Assembly (NCBI GenBank): GCA_964023275.1
Contig: OZ029927.1
Location: 16,725,165 to 16,789,164 of the forward strand
Origin: Norana najaformis
Lineage: Eukaryota; Annelida; Clitellata; Crassiclitellata; Hormogastridae
Reading direction: 5' to 3'
Length of the DNA stretch: 64,000 nucleotides
Part shown: piece by piece, positions 40,705-52,300 of the stretch
Layout of the letters: each line of letters opens with the position of its first letter
How positions within the stretch are numbered: the stretch's first letter is position 1
The notes under the pieces: generated by a model
What the model saw: the letters and a program-made list of their open reading frames with translations, nothing else
Told to the model about the DNA's origin: nothing
Databases searched by the model: none
Position numbers and translations under genes: made by a program

Positions 40705-41216
40705 AGTACCGTGGGACTTTATAGGAGTAAATAGTACCGTGGACTTTGTAGGAGGAGTAAATAGTACCGTGGACTTAATAGGAGGAGTAAATAGTACCGT
40801 GGACTTTATAGGAGTTAATAGTACCGTGGACTTTGTAGGAGGAGTAAATAGTACCGTGGACTTTATAGGAGGAGTAAATAGTACCGTGGACTTTATAGGA
40901 GTAAATAGTACCGTGGACTTTATAGGAGGAGTAAATAGTACCGTGGACTTTATAGGAGGAGTAAATAGTACCGTGGACTTTATAGGAGTAAATAGTACCG
41001 TGGACTTTATAGGAGGAGTAAATAGTACCGTGGACTTTATAGGAGGAGTAAATAGTACCGTGGACTTTATAGGAGTAAATAGTACCGTGGACTTTAAAAG
41101 GAGTAAATAGTACCGTGGACTTTATAGGAGGAGTAAATAGTACCGTGGACTTTATAGGAGGAGTAAATAGTACCGTGGACTTTATAGGAGGAGTAAATAG
41201 TACCGTGGGACTTTAT
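40705..41216. repeat. 27/30-bp minisatellite, about 18 copies
   Basis: Units of GTAAATAGTACCGTGGAC plus TTTATAGGA, with or without an extra GGA, often in a short-long-long order. Both lengths are multiples of three, so one frame stays open (VNSTVDFIGG) without being a gene. Confidence 0.96.
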
Positions 41217-41289
41217 AGAAGTCTAGAGTTTACGATTACGATATATAGGCGAATGTGCAGGGAAACAACTACTGTCGTAATCGACGCTT

Positions 41290-41412
41290 CCCTTATTCAA
41301 ACTGGCTGCGGTGGTGAATGATCTGACCCTATAGACACATCGAAAAAAAATGAGCAGGTATCGAGGCCATACGGTTGCTATGGTAAAACGTCTACATTTA
41401 CATTTTACATTT
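41290..41412 (+). mobile_element. SINE B fragment
   Basis: CGGTGGTGAATGATCTGACC to the TACATTTACATTTTACATTT tail; diverged. Confidence 0.82.
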
Positions 41413-41463
41413 AGATTTCGATTCTTCTAGAAACTTAAAAAATATATTTGTGTCCATGTCGCT

Positions 41464-41560
41464 TACATAAGTGGCGCAGTGGTCAGTGTGGCTGTCTCAC
41501 TGATCGCTGTCGCGTCTGGGGATCGAATCCAACAGCCCTGAGCCATACCATACCATAGTT
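41464..41560 (+). mobile_element. tRNA-like SINE head
   Basis: A box TGGCGCAGTGG and B box GGATCGAATCC are both near-perfect, about 45 bases apart. Followed by ACCATACCATA repeats. Confidence 0.65.
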
Positions 41561-41589
41561 TACTATACCATACCGTATATATGACCCAG

Positions 41590-41866
41590 CGGCGGATGGA
41601 AGGATGCTGGATGGATGGATGGTTGGGTGAGTGGGTGGATGGATGGGTGGGGGGTGGATGGATGGGTGGGTGGATGGATGGATGGAAGGATGGTTGGATG
41701 GGTGGATGGGTGGATGGATGGATGGGTGGATGGGTGGATGGATGGATGGATGGATGGATGGGTGGATGGATGGGTGGTTGGGTGGATGGATGGATGGGTG
41801 GATGGATAGTTGGATGGATGGGTGGGTGTGTGGATGGATGGATGGAAGGATGGATGGACTGAGCAT
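41590..41866. repeat. (GGAT)n/(GGGT)n array
   Basis: About 68 tetranucleotides, G-rich on the plus strand. Confidence 0.96.
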
Positions 41867-41995
41867 CAATCGATGGCGCTGAGCAATTCTGAGTAAAGGA
41901 CTTGCACAGTAACCCTCTCAGGGAGGCTCGAACCCGTATTCTCCGTGTTATAAGTCGAGCGCTCTAATCAGTCAGCTACCGTGCCTCACATGGCT
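41866..41995 (-). mobile_element. SINE D
   Basis: Minus strand GCACGGTAGCTGACTGATTA, GGGTTCGAGCCTCCC (B box), TTGCTCAGCGCCATCGATTG. Confidence 0.86.
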
Positions 41996-42690
41996 GTATA
42001 CAGAGAATCTACGTGCATATACATACATGAAGTCATCGACTGTGCAGAATTTCAACTGTGTGACTTTATGCCGATGAGTTATCACAAGATTTAACATCTC
42101 AGTCTATATACATTAAAGCAGAGTTGACCTTTGCTATCTCCAAGTTATACAGCTAATTCCCCACAGAGATATCAGAGTTTTACATAAACGTAGTAGTAAG
42201 CTTAGTAGTAATAATATTGACACTAATATTTAAATTTCCTTTTCGGAGATTGAACCTAGGATCATAATACGATTTCCCGCCACTGTTACACATAAAACAG
42301 ACTTGTTGGTAAATGCATACATGCGTGCGCCATCGGTTAATGCCTTTCTCTTTGGTCACCGGCGCATTAGAAGTTTCTAATTGCTATCTAAATGATATAG
42401 ATATGCGTAGACAATGTGAATCATTGGCCACACAGTAGGCCTAACTAGGCATAATGTTGGCGCAGGAATAGGTAGAGGATTTATGTGCTGTAAAGTTGGT
42501 TTATTATCTGTCTTGAGTGCGCTGTAGAAGAATCGCCGAGACGCTTAAGACGTTACATAATTTTAGACCGTCTGCTTCCTCAGTCCGAATATTCACTACG
42601 AGGCATTAACAGCAGATAAGACAGTACGTGGCGCTGCCTCAAGTTGAATCTTTACTGCTAATGTGTATTGTTTTCAGTCAGTCTGAGTGC
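41996..42690. other. No supported gene; SINE D-type end fragment
   Basis: GCGCCATCGGTTAATGCC and CACCGGCGCATTAGAAGTTT near 42328 resemble the fragment at 27183. Otherwise unique-looking. Confidence 0.45.
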
Positions 42691-42696
42691 TATGTT

Positions 42697-42725
42697 TCTG
42701 CCTGCCTGCCTGCCTGCCTGGCTGG

Positions 42726-42756
<31 letters not shown>

Positions 42757-42761
42757 GCTGG

Positions 42762-42794
<33 letters not shown>

Positions 42795-42898
42795 TGCCTC
42801 CCTGCCTGCCTCCCTGCCCGCCTGTCAGTCAGTCAGTCAGTCAGTCAGCCAGTCAGTCGTCAGTCAGTCAGTCAGTCAGTCAGTCAGTCAGTCAGTCA

Positions 42899-42929
<31 letters not shown>

Positions 42930-42930
42930 C
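42697..42930. repeat. (TGCC)n-(CAGT)n-(CTGT)n compound array
   Basis: Three tetranucleotide blocks in series, then CT-rich sequence to about 43150. Confidence 0.96.
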
Positions 42931-43243
42931 GTTTTCTATAACTCCCACTCTCTCTCATTTATTCTCGCTACTCTTGCTCTCTCTCTCTCCTCTCTGTCTC
43001 ATAAACTTCTGCCTCTAAATGTCTCCTTTCTCCGTCTGTCTGTATTTTTCTCTGCGTGTTCGTACTTACGTCTCCTCTGCCACTGTATCTCTGCATCCCT
43101 CTCTCTGTCTGTCTTTCAATCTGTTCCCTTGTTCGTCTCCATCTGTCTGTTTATCTGCCTCTGTATGTGTCTTCCATAAACGACAATCCTATTCCAAAAA
43201 TAGTGAACTAAGACTGAAGTCAGATATGATTTACAGAAGCCAT

Positions 43244-43246
<3 letters not shown>

Positions 43247-43280
<34 letters not shown>
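43247..43280. repeat. (CAG)n, about 11 units
   Basis: Perfect AGC trinucleotides. Confidence 0.97.
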
Positions 43281-43281
<1 letters not shown>

Positions 43282-43379
43282 GGACCTAAATATCTCTGCA
43301 CTAATTTCTCCCTCGCACAGCGACGACAGACTGCAGATAAAACACACAGAATCCCGAAGGAGAGAAATATTGGAAGTCT

Positions 43380-44225
43380 GAGTATGCCTATAGGCCTACG
43401 TGCAAAGGCATGTTAAGCATGTCTATAGGCCTATGTGCAAAGTCATACTAAGTATGACTATAGGCCTACGTGCAAAGTCGTACTAAGTATGACTATAGGC
43501 CTACGTGCAAAGTCGTACTAAGTATGACTATAGGCCTACGTGCAAAGTCGTACTAAGTATGACTATAGGCCTACGTGCAAAGTCGTACTAAGTATGACTA
43601 TAGGCCTACGTGCAAAGTCATACTAAGTATGACTATAGGCCTACGTGCAAAGGCATGTTAAGCATGTCTATAGGCCTATGTGCAAAGTCATACTAAGTAT
43701 GACTATAGGTCTACGTGCAAAGTCATACTAAGTATGACTATAGGCCTACGTGCAAAGTCATACTAAGTATGACTATAGGCCTACGTGCAAAATCATACTA
43801 AGTATGACTATAGGCCTACGTGCAAAGTCATACTAAGTATAACTATAGGCCTACGTGCAAAGTCATACTAAGTATAACTATAGGCCTACGTGCAAAGTCA
43901 CACTAAGTATAACTATAGGCCTACGTGCAAAATCATACTAAGTATGACTATAGGCCTACGTGCAAAGTCATACTAAGTATAACTATAGGCCTACGTGCAA
44001 AGTCATACTAAGTATAACTATAGGCCTACGTGCAAAGTCACACTAAGTATAACTATAGGTCTACGTGCAAAGTCACACTAAGTATAACTATAGGCCTACG
44101 TGCAAAGTCACACTAAGTATAACTATAGGCCTACGTGCAAAGTCATACTAAGTATGACTATAGGCCTACGTGCAAAGGCATACTAAGTATGCCTATAGGC
44201 CTACGTGCAAAGGCATACTTAGGCA
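43380..44225. repeat. 35-bp satellite with internal hairpins, about 24 copies
   Basis: Each unit has GTCATACT-A-AGTATGAC (8-bp stem, 1-base loop), then TATAGGCCTA (palindrome) and CGTGCAAA. Variants include GGCATGTTAAGCATGTC, GTCGTACTAAGTATGAC, GGCATACTAAGTATGCC and GTCACACTAAGTATAAC. Confidence 0.97.
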
Positions 44226-44377
44226 TGCTTGCATATAGGCGTAGAAGGGCCTGTAATCATATATGAATAAACGCATACTCGTTGCTCATGCTTCAAGGTT
44301 TGTATAGGTTTGTTTTGGATAACCTTTGACAAGGTGGCGTTAATAAAAGAACTCTCGAAAGGAATCTAGATGTAAGT

Positions 44378-44440
44378 GTAAATGTAAATGTACATGGTTT
44401 TCCATAGCGACCGTATGCCTCGACTCTGCTCGTTTTTTTC
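44378..44440 (-). mobile_element. SINE B 3' fragment
   Basis: AACGAGCAGAGTCGAGGCAT to the CATTTACATTTACACTTAC tail on the minus strand. Confidence 0.83.
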
Positions 44441-44444
44441 ACTG

Positions 44445-44562
44445 AAGTGTTGGTGAGTTCGTTGGATGGGCCAGGTAACTGTCGTAATTCTGGTGGAGTT
44501 TATTCCAGATGGGTGGGACAGCCATGGCTATGGAGAGATTATGTATCGGCCTAAAGGCTACA
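44445..44562 (-). mobile_element. LINE-A ORF remnant
   Basis: Minus frame AVPPIWNKLHQNYDSYLAHP then TNSPTL, aligning with 31680-31975. Confidence 0.75.
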
Positions 44563-44689
44563 AAGCCTAGTGGGTCAAAACATAAACAAAAGAATATTTT
44601 GCATCTATCGGAGAGCATCGTCGCGATATTAAGTTTTAAAGAAAATGTTGAATAGCTGTCTAATCATTACCTGAAACAGGCAAGGTGAG

Positions 44690-44822
44690 ACCGACTGGAA
44701 ATGAACCCTTCCTACCTATAGATTTAGTTTTGACTGAGCGCCTGTGAATAAGCTGGTTACCGCGACTTCGCTCTCGTTGGGCGCAGTAGAAATCTCGACC
44801 TTACAATTACGATTACGATTAG
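44690..44822 (+). mobile_element. LINE-A 3' end
   Basis: TTTTGACTGAGCGCCTGTGA, TTGGGCGCAGTAGAAATCTC, tail (ATTACG)n. Confidence 0.88.
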
Positions 44823-45200
44823 TGCAGGAGGTCTACAAAGACGCTACCAAACAAACAAGACCATAGGAAGTTTCTGTTGGTGAGCTCGAACTACGTAGCA
44901 AGGTGGTACCAACTACCCAGAAATATACAGCTCGTTCGAGAGGTCCTTCTAAGGTCACCACAGAAATCTGGATGCGTGTGTATGTAATATCCTCCAGAAA
45001 GTAAAAAGGCACGCAATAGAATGTTTATTGGGCTTCGGAGAGGAAAAAGGAGTTTTAAGTCAGTCTGCGGCACTTAGACAAGTCGTAAAACTCGTCGAAA
45101 TACGAGCCAGAGCTCAAAGAAACACGGGAAAAACAGCTGCAGCCACACACGCGGGTTGGCTTTAGAGGGATTCGTTTTAGACGCAGCTTGGGTTCAGAGC
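44823..45200. other. No supported feature
   Basis: Mixed unique-looking DNA. Confidence 0.4.
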
Positions 45201-45204
45201 TGAG

Positions 45205-45470
45205 ACACATTAACCAATGACTAATGACTGACTAATTATCGCGTGACCAATGACTAATGACTAATTGACTATCATGTAACCGATGACTAATTGACTAATT
45301 ATCATTTAACCAATTACTACGATTAATTAGCCAATTATCACTTAACTAATTACTCATGCCTAATTGACCAATTATCACTTTATGCCAATTTACTAATGAC
45401 TTGTTGACTCTGTCACTTAATTAATTGCTAATGACTAATTGACCAATCATCATTTAATCGAGTACTAATA
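45205..45470. repeat. Degenerate GACTAATTGACTAATTATCA repeat
   Basis: About eight diverged units of 30-35 bases. Confidence 0.85.
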
Positions 45471-45995
45471 ATTCAGTGGGGACGAGGAGAGTGGGAAGCA
45501 ATACCTTTCTTGCTTCTGTTTACTTATTTCTTGTTGCTGATCGGGTCACATTTACCTTGGGTAAAAAATCACTATAACTAAACAATTGCTATTTGAACGA
45601 TTAATACATACATATTCAAGTTTTAGCAGTTACTGATGCGAATAAGTCTTCTGAGCATTTGTCTGGTGAAAAACTGTTCTTCCCTTTGGCAAGTTCACAT
45701 ACCTTTAGTGATGACAAACTGCTCGGTCTTTTCACCATTCCGCCTGCTATTAATTATCCATCAAATCCAACAATATATCACCACTGCGACTTTCTATCGG
45801 TGATCATCCACCTACCCCTAAATTATGACTCAGATCTCTCGGTTCTATTGTAGGGATTTGAGTACATACACTAATTACACGCCTAATTAATGTAAAGTAA
45901 GGCAAGGTAAAGCGAGTCACAGCGAGGTAAGGTAAGTCGAGGTACATGTAAGGTAAGACAAGGTATGGTTGCCAAGCAGTTGTTAAACACCTCTC
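45471..45995. other. No gene; (GGTAA)n patch at the end
   Basis: AT-rich; AAGGTAAGGCAAGG-type words at 45890-45965. Confidence 0.5.
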
Positions 45996-45996
45996 A

Positions 45997-46255
45997 TATC
46001 GTAATCGCAATCGTAATCGTAATTCCGAGATTTCTACAGCACCCAACGAAAGCCACGCCGCGGGGACCAGGTTATTCACAGGTGCTCAGTCAAAACAAAA
46101 TCGATAGGCAAAAGGGTTCGGTTCCAGGTCAAGATCCAAAAGTCAAGCTGAGAGACAGCGTGGCAGCTTTGGGGGGTGGTGTTTGAGGTTGGAGAGGAGA
46201 GAGAGATAAGAGGAAGAAGGGGTGTCAGGATAGGATCTGTGAAAGAGAAATGTCA
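45997..46255 (-). mobile_element. LINE-A 3' end, long copy
   Basis: Tail (ATTACG)4 at 45999, GTGCTGTAGAAATCTCGG core and the full 3' UTR to a TTTCTCTTTCACAGATCC-type region. Confidence 0.9.
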
Positions 46256-46424
46256 ACGATAGCCCTTTCAGAGTCAGGGTTTTGGGGTTTGAAGGGTGTC
46301 TCAACTGAGACAAAATCATTCAAAGAACCGGACAGTATTTCCGCGTGGGTTACGATGGGTTGTACAACCGCGACCTATCACTTTTATTCTGCTGATACGC
46401 GAAACAAGAACATTATCTCCGATC

Positions 46425-46555
46425 ATACATACATACATACATACATACATACATACATACATACATACATACATACATACATACACACATACATACATAC
46501 ATACATACATACAACCGGCTTATTCACAGGCGCTCAGTCAAGACATAACCGATAC
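46425..46555. repeat. (CATA)n followed by a LINE-A scrap
   Basis: About 21 CATA units; GGCTTATTCACAGGCGCTCA at 46513 is an internal LINE-A piece (minus). Confidence 0.88.
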
Positions 46556-47790
46556 ACATGCTGAGGTAGAAACCGGAAGTGTTAGCCATCGATCGTCATT
46601 CAAGAGGCCGTCTGCAGACGTTTCAGCTCCTAGAGGGGTTCTTTAAACGCATCACCAGAGATACTCCTTCAGATGCATAAATACATATGCTCCATCTTCG
46701 AGGAAAAGATATCCGCAATGAAAGACAAATATATTGTCAGCCAACATTCCAATCTCTCGCAGACACTGGACTTTGGGATGTTTAGTAAACAAAGCGTGCA
46801 AGTTGGCCTGCACGTACATGCGCCTACGCACACGTTCCGAAGGGGGCACACGTATGCACAGCTCCGAAGGAACGCCCCCATGAAATTCAACGTTTGTGCG
46901 CGGAGTTATGTTTATCTCCGCTTGCGTCATGAGAATTAAAACCGCATTCCTGATTCAGCACTACGATGATTTGTCGGTTCATTCGGGATAAAAATCATTG
47001 GGTACCGGAAGAACTTGAAGAGTTGAATCCGGCTGGAGATGGAAGGGTTCAATGGAGTATACAATGTATAACTTGGGGGAAATGTGCCTGGAGGTGGAAG
47101 GGTTCAATGGAGGATACAACGTATAAATTGGCTTAATGCGGGAAATGACATTTGAGGACATTGCATGTGATTTTGCTAATGCAAAGAACCGCCAATTTAC
47201 ATTATAATGTAACACAGCTTAACTTAAACTCAGTACAAACTTTAAGGTTATTAAATTTGTATTTCCTTTTTCTATTTTCGGGTCAATCAATAAATTTATT
47301 TTTTTTCAATATCTCATTTTTGACTTTCGTAGGCCCCTATGAAGTTCGTAGGCCCTAGGCACAGTGCCCACTGTGCCTAATGGATAAGACGGCCCTGAAT
47401 AGATGTATAAAAAAGCCCTGCTTAACCCGATAGCTTTAGTCTAATCATCTGAGGTCTATATGCTTGCGGGGGTTTGCGGTATCATCGTGGAAACAAAGAA
47501 ATTCCTCGGGAAGCGAACTCTATTTGTATACGCTCTGGCGTGGCTCCGCTCGACACCAATGGATCATCTTTCAAACAAATACTGATTCTCCGCTGCCTTT
47601 TAGTGGAGCTAGGCAAAGAGGACTATTATCTAGTCATCGTTGATCTAAGGATTCTAGGCAAGCAAGTCGATAGTACATAAATCATGCACTTAGAAGTAAT
47701 ATCTAGAATCGAGCATTCGCTCATGTCTAGTAACAAAGCACAGTCACTGTGGCCTACAGGGAAACTTTACTGTGGCCGTTTGATGCGCGT
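46556..47790. other. No supported gene; small local duplication
   Basis: 46652-46930 holds a 92-codon minus frame and an 88-codon plus frame with no recognisable family or splice support. TGGAAGGGTTCAATGGAG..TACAA.GTATAA occurs at 47039 and 47094, a 55-bp duplication. The rest is unique-looking. Confidence 0.4.
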
Positions 47791-47794
47791 AGGC

Positions 47795-47890
47795 AAATCG
47801 TAATCGTAAACTTTGAAATTTCTATTTAAAAGCGAAGCGCAGGACTCCAGCTGATTCACTAGCGCTGCGTCAAGTCAGAGGGACTGTCCA
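47795..47890 (-). mobile_element. Diverged LINE-A 3' end
   Basis: (ATTACG)2, TTTCAAAGTTTACG, then degraded GAATCAGCTGG region. Confidence 0.7.
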
Positions 47891-48655
47891 GAGCTACCGT
47901 TTGAAGAACAAAACCAAGGTCCCAGGAGACCAGAGAGGGTGGAAGACAGAGGAGGTTATCTTGGGGGCGGCAACAGTGATTGGGCTAATACACCAGACAG
48001 TCAATGCATGACCGAACTAGTGCCTCCCCTTAACAGACCTGCATTCGCATGCAACAGATCAGTTAGGAGGAACACTTGATGAGTTTGGCCGACCCTAGCG
48101 TTCACTGCCATATCGGGTAACCCTCGGAAAGTGGTACTAGCTGCGGCCAACAACAGCCTGGTCCGATACCACACGCCTTAATATTTCAATTCAAGAATAA
48201 AGATGATCAGGTTCTTCGCGCGAATACAATCAGCCTACGCCAGTTCTAAATTCCATAGATACTGTCGGCCGCAAGGTCACTGGAGGTCAAATCCTCAACA
48301 AGGTCAAGCATCACGGACCTTGACGAGAATGTCACAGAAGCTTCAGCAGACGGCCTACTATGTTACCAACCGATTTGCCGCTAACTGCTCTAAAATCCAA
48401 AGACATTTTCAAATGTCACTACCACCAAAATAAAATATAGTTAGTATTTTTAACTAGTTGTGAGTGAAATACCATAAACCCCATCTGCAAGTTATGACAG
48501 CTCAGATGTTTCATATATGTGGATCGGCTGATCATTGATAAACGCTGATCAGCTTATAGACGTCTAATTAAAAATAACCGTTAATTGGACAGCTGATTAT
48601 AATCGCCTGAAGAACGACAGCAGCCAATTCCGGTGTAAGTCAGATGCGCTGCATT
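47891..48655. other. No supported feature
   Basis: Moderate-GC unique-looking DNA, 48000-48420. No family recognised in any frame. Confidence 0.4.
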
Positions 48656-48659
48656 TGAA

Positions 48660-49097
48660 ATGCTATTCTTCACTCACCTGGATGGAATAAAAGGAAAGCA
48701 CGAAGGAGCGGAGCAGGAGGTTAAGGAGGTAACGATGGAAGAGGAAGAGGCAGAAGAGGAGTGGGCCTTCTTTTCAGAACGATTCTTTATACCGTCCGAA
48801 AGTTCTGCGATTCCGAATGCTCCTCGCTTCGACCGACTAGTATTCAAAGAGCAGCTCAGCATCCGTGGCAGCCGCCAACGTCATTTCTCCATAGCATCCT
48901 TTCGGTCGCACCTACTCCGCGCGCTAGTTGCAGCAGCTGCAGCATCAGCTCATAGAGCAGACTCCGTTGCCTTGCAGACTGCTCGCGAATATTTCGCGGT
49001 TCCGCTCCAGGCCCTGTTTGCTCTTCGATGGTCCGTGGAGTCCATCTCTGACTATCTCTCCCTCTCCCTCTCCCTCTGTCTGTCTGTCTGTCTCTAA
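48660..49097 (+). other. Unrecognised 145-codon open frame, uncertain
   Basis: An ATG at 48660 opens a frame with an acidic block (EEEEAEEEWAFFSERFF), then RFDRLVFKEQLSIRGSRQR, an Ala run and FAVPLQALFALRWSVES, ending in a (TCTG)n-coded Leu/Ser/Cys tail. GC rises over 48790-49040. There is no family match, no clear splice signals, and the stop falls in simple repeat. It could be a chance frame or a promoter-like GC patch. Confidence 0.2.
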
Positions 49098-49260
49098 TTC
49101 TCTTACTCTCTCTCTCCCATCTGTCTCCGTCTGACTTTTACACTTTTATTTTTTGCCCATGTCTGTCTGTCTATGTCTGCCTGTCTGTCTCCGTCTGTTT
49201 GTGTTGTCTGTGTGTGTGTGTCTGTGTGTGTGTCTGTGTGTGTGTCTTTGTGTCTGTCTA

Positions 49261-49355
<95 letters not shown>

Positions 49356-49550
49356 TCGCCTATGTTTTTGCCCATTAATCACCGTTTGTCCATGTATCTT
49401 TCTGTCCAGCAAGCTATGTCTGTTTGGCTGTCTGCCTCTCTCTCTCCCTCCCTCTCTCTTTCTCTCTCTCTCTCTCTCCCTGCCTCTCTACCTCTCTACC
49501 TCTCTACCTCTCTGCCCGTCTACCTACCCATCCGTCCGTTCGTCTGTTCG
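49050..49550. repeat. (CTGT)n with (TG)n and (CT)n flanks
   Basis: About 25 perfect CTGT units at 49255-49353, flanked by TGTGTGTC, CTCTCTCC and ACCTCTCT words. Confidence 0.96.
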
Positions 49551-49855
49551 TCCGCCTACTGCAGACATGTCATGGTGTTAAGCAAAAAACGTAAAAACAA
49601 CTGAACCAGAAAAATATTTACAGTAGTACAAAGGTTGTGGGTTCGTTGCTTGGTCTCAGAAGTGAGAAAAAACAAGTAAAATATGACCCGCATTTTCTCA
49701 GTTAACCTCAGTAGAATTTTTCTAAGTATGTGCAAATGCGTCGCCGCAGAGGGAGACAGGGGGCTCGGACCCCCATTGGGGAAGATGTGCATTTAACTCA
49801 CAGTTTTGACCCCAGAAAATAAACTCTTTGGTGTGTCTAAGTTCTTTTCATATAT
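49551..49855. other. No supported feature
   Basis: Short unique-looking stretch. Confidence 0.4.
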
Positions 49856-50212
49856 CTTCCTCTGTATCTCCCTCTATCTGTCTCTCTGTCTCTTTCTCTG
49901 TTTCTCCTCTATCTGTCTCTCTGTCTGTTCTTCTGTCTCTCCCTCTATCTGTCTCTCTTTCTCCTGCTCTGTCTCTCCCTCTATCTGTTTCTCTGTCTGT
50001 TTCTCTGTCTCTTCCTCTATCTGTCTCTCTGTCTCTTCCTCCGTCTCTCCCTCTATCTGTTTCTCTGTCTCTTTCTCTGTCTCTTCCTCTATCTGTCTCT
50101 CTGTCTCTTCCTCTGTTTCTCCCTCTATCTGTCTCTCTGTCTGTTCTTCTATCTCTCCCTCTATCTGTCTCTCTTTCTCCTGCTCTGTCTCTCCCTGTTT
50201 GTGTCTGACTCG
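49856..50212. repeat. CT-rich (CTCTATCTGTCTCTCTGTCT)n minisatellite
   Basis: 24-60 bp higher-order units; pseudo-ORFs rich in Ser/Leu. Confidence 0.92.
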
Positions 50213-50394
50213 ATCTCAGTGGCTGTTTCCGTCTGCCTGTATATCTTTCTGTGTCTTTCTGATGTCTTTCAACTGCCTGTCTGTCTCAAAACTATTCGGG
50301 CGCCATGGATTCACACCGTATGCTTTATCACATCGGCGCTACAAAAATCATTGATAGGCTATTAAGACGTTATACTAACAGTGCGTTTATAGCC

Positions 50395-50665
50395 AGACAA
50401 ATCTAATCTAATCCAATCTAATCTAATGACTTCTATAGCGCTCCAGAGCATCTTGATGGGTTGGCCCCCGCAGAACGGCGCCCGGTCCTAAAGGTCTGGC
50501 GACGGGTCTTGGTCCTCCTCCTTGGTTCTCCTCCTCCTTCTTGGTCCTCTCCTCCTTGTTTCTCCTCTTCGTTGGTCCTCCTCCTCCTTGGTCCTCCTCT
50601 GGTTCCTCCTCGGTCCTCCTTGATCCTTTTTGTTACTCCTTCGTCATTCTTGGTTCCTAGTCCTT
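50395..50665. repeat. (AATCT)n patch and (CCTCCTTGGT)n patch
   Basis: TCTAATCTAATCC at 50401-50427; GGTCCTCCTCCTT units at 50508-50650. Confidence 0.85.
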
Positions 50666-50699
50666 GATCCAGGTCTAAATCCTTCTACAAGTGCAATTG

Positions 50700-51005
<306 letters not shown>

Positions 51006-51134
51006 CCATTTTTTCACTCCCTCGCTCCCTAGCAAGTCGGTGAAATTTAACTGACGTTCGCTAGGTGGCAGCACTCCACAATCGCCATGCACATATTCTA
51101 TAGGCCTGCTGCGTATTGTTAGTTTGCGCCTCTG

Positions 51135-51228
51135 TTTGTGTGTGCATGCATGTGTATGTCTGTGTGTTTGTGTGTGTGTGTGTGTGTGTATGTGTGTCTT
51201 TGTGTGTGTGTGTGTGTGTGTGTATTGG
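51135..51228. repeat. (TG)n microsatellite
   Basis: TG runs with TCT interruptions. Confidence 0.94.
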
Positions 51229-51373
51229 TGGGGCTGGGTAGGACTGGGTGCGTACATGTAATATATCGTTCTTAAGCACCTACTAAAGGCGCTGAAAGCA
51301 AGACTTCTAAGTGATCTAAAGAAATGCGTTTAAGACGGCTTCAAAACGTTTGCTGAACAAAGTCAAACGCAAC

Positions 51374-51505
51374 ATCGTAATCGTAATCGTAATCTCGAGA
51401 TTTCTACAGCGCCCAACGAAAGGTCAGTCGCGGGAACCAGCTTATTCACAGGCGCTCAGTTAAAATAACATCGATAGGCAGGAAGAATTCGGTTCCCAGG
51501 TCATG
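51374..51505 (-). mobile_element. LINE-A 3' end
   Basis: (ATTACG)3, GGGCGCTGTAGAAATCTCG, CGCCTGTGAATAAGCTGG on the minus strand. Confidence 0.88.
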
Positions 51506-51739
51506 ATACAAGAATGCAACAATATGTATGTGCAGCATAAGACATAAGATGAAGTCTAGTTGATCTGCGGAAACGCTACAGCTGCGTATCTCCACAGGCG
51601 GTAGAGCGCAGCGATCGCCGAACCAGTAGACTGGAAACTGGAACACAGATCTTCAAGTAAGCAAGTGAGTAAGTAATGCATTTGTTAACACACCATTTGT
51701 CCATCGGCTGAGCTTGCTGATTTTAACGTATACCTTTTT

Positions 51740-51965
51740 CTACAACGACCCTGGGCAAGTTGTTTGCGCACACCGTGCCTCTGTCACCAAGCGGTGTAAT
51801 TTGGTATTGGCATAAGATGGGAAGTCAACGGCAAGTCCTGCGATGAGCTGACCTCGTGTCCAGGACCTTGGGATTCGTCCACTGCCGGCTACAGGGCCTA
51901 AAGTAAAGGAAATGAGCGCCTCCCTTGCGTCTCACTTGTGAGATGTGGTATACTTTACTTACTTA
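51740..51965 (+). mobile_element. SINE C, 5'-truncated
   Basis: Starts at ACAACGACCCTGGGCAAG; body GTGTCCAGGACCTTGGGATT; tail GAGATGTGGTATACTTTACT. Confidence 0.87.
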
Positions 51966-51984
51966 CAGTTGAGGACCCCTTCTT

Positions 51985-52190
51985 CTTACCTCTCTTTCTG
52001 CTCCAATCCCAAACACCACCCACCGTAGATGCAACGCTGTCTCTCTGTCTGACCTTTGAATCTTGACCTGGAACCGAACCCTTTTGCCTATCGATTTTGT
52101 TTTTACTGAGCGCCTGTGAATAAGCTGGTCCCCACGACGTGGCTTTCGTTGGGCGCTGTAGAAATCTCGGAATTACGATTACGATTACGA
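51985..52190 (+). mobile_element. LINE-A 3' end
   Basis: CTTTTGCCTATCGATTTTG, GAGCGCCTGTGAATAAGCTG, TTGGGCGCTGTAGAAATCTC, tail (ATTACG)3. Confidence 0.9.
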
Positions 52191-52204
52191 AGTTGACCGA
52201 TTCT

Positions 52205-52300
52205 GAACTTCACGGGGACCAGCTTATTCACAGGCGCTCAGTCAAAACAAAATCGATAGGCAAAAGTGTTCGGTTCCAGGTCAAGACCCAAGAGTCAACT
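52205..52300 (-). mobile_element. LINE-A 3' UTR fragment, inverted to its neighbour
   Basis: Starts internally at the GGGACCAGCTTATTCACAGG point, 15 bases after the plus-strand copy ends, giving a long inverted repeat (about 85-bp arms). Confidence 0.88.

Noticed and set aside
41464-41560. Functional tRNA gene
   Set aside because: A and B boxes are good but the acceptor stem and anticodon arm do not pair convincingly; it resembles the SINE heads elsewhere.
43380-44225. CRISPR array with palindromic repeats
   Set aside because: Units are contiguous 35-mers without variable spacers.
46652-46939. Overlapping 92- and 88-codon frames on opposite strands
   Set aside because: No family motifs, no splice context, and mirrored frames suggest chance.
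49146-49412. Thr/Asp/Arg/Gln-rich repeat proteins from CAGA/CTGT arrays here and at 33.4, 50.8 and 54.1 kb
   Set aside because: Tetranucleotide arrays have a 4-residue peptide period and are open in all frames.
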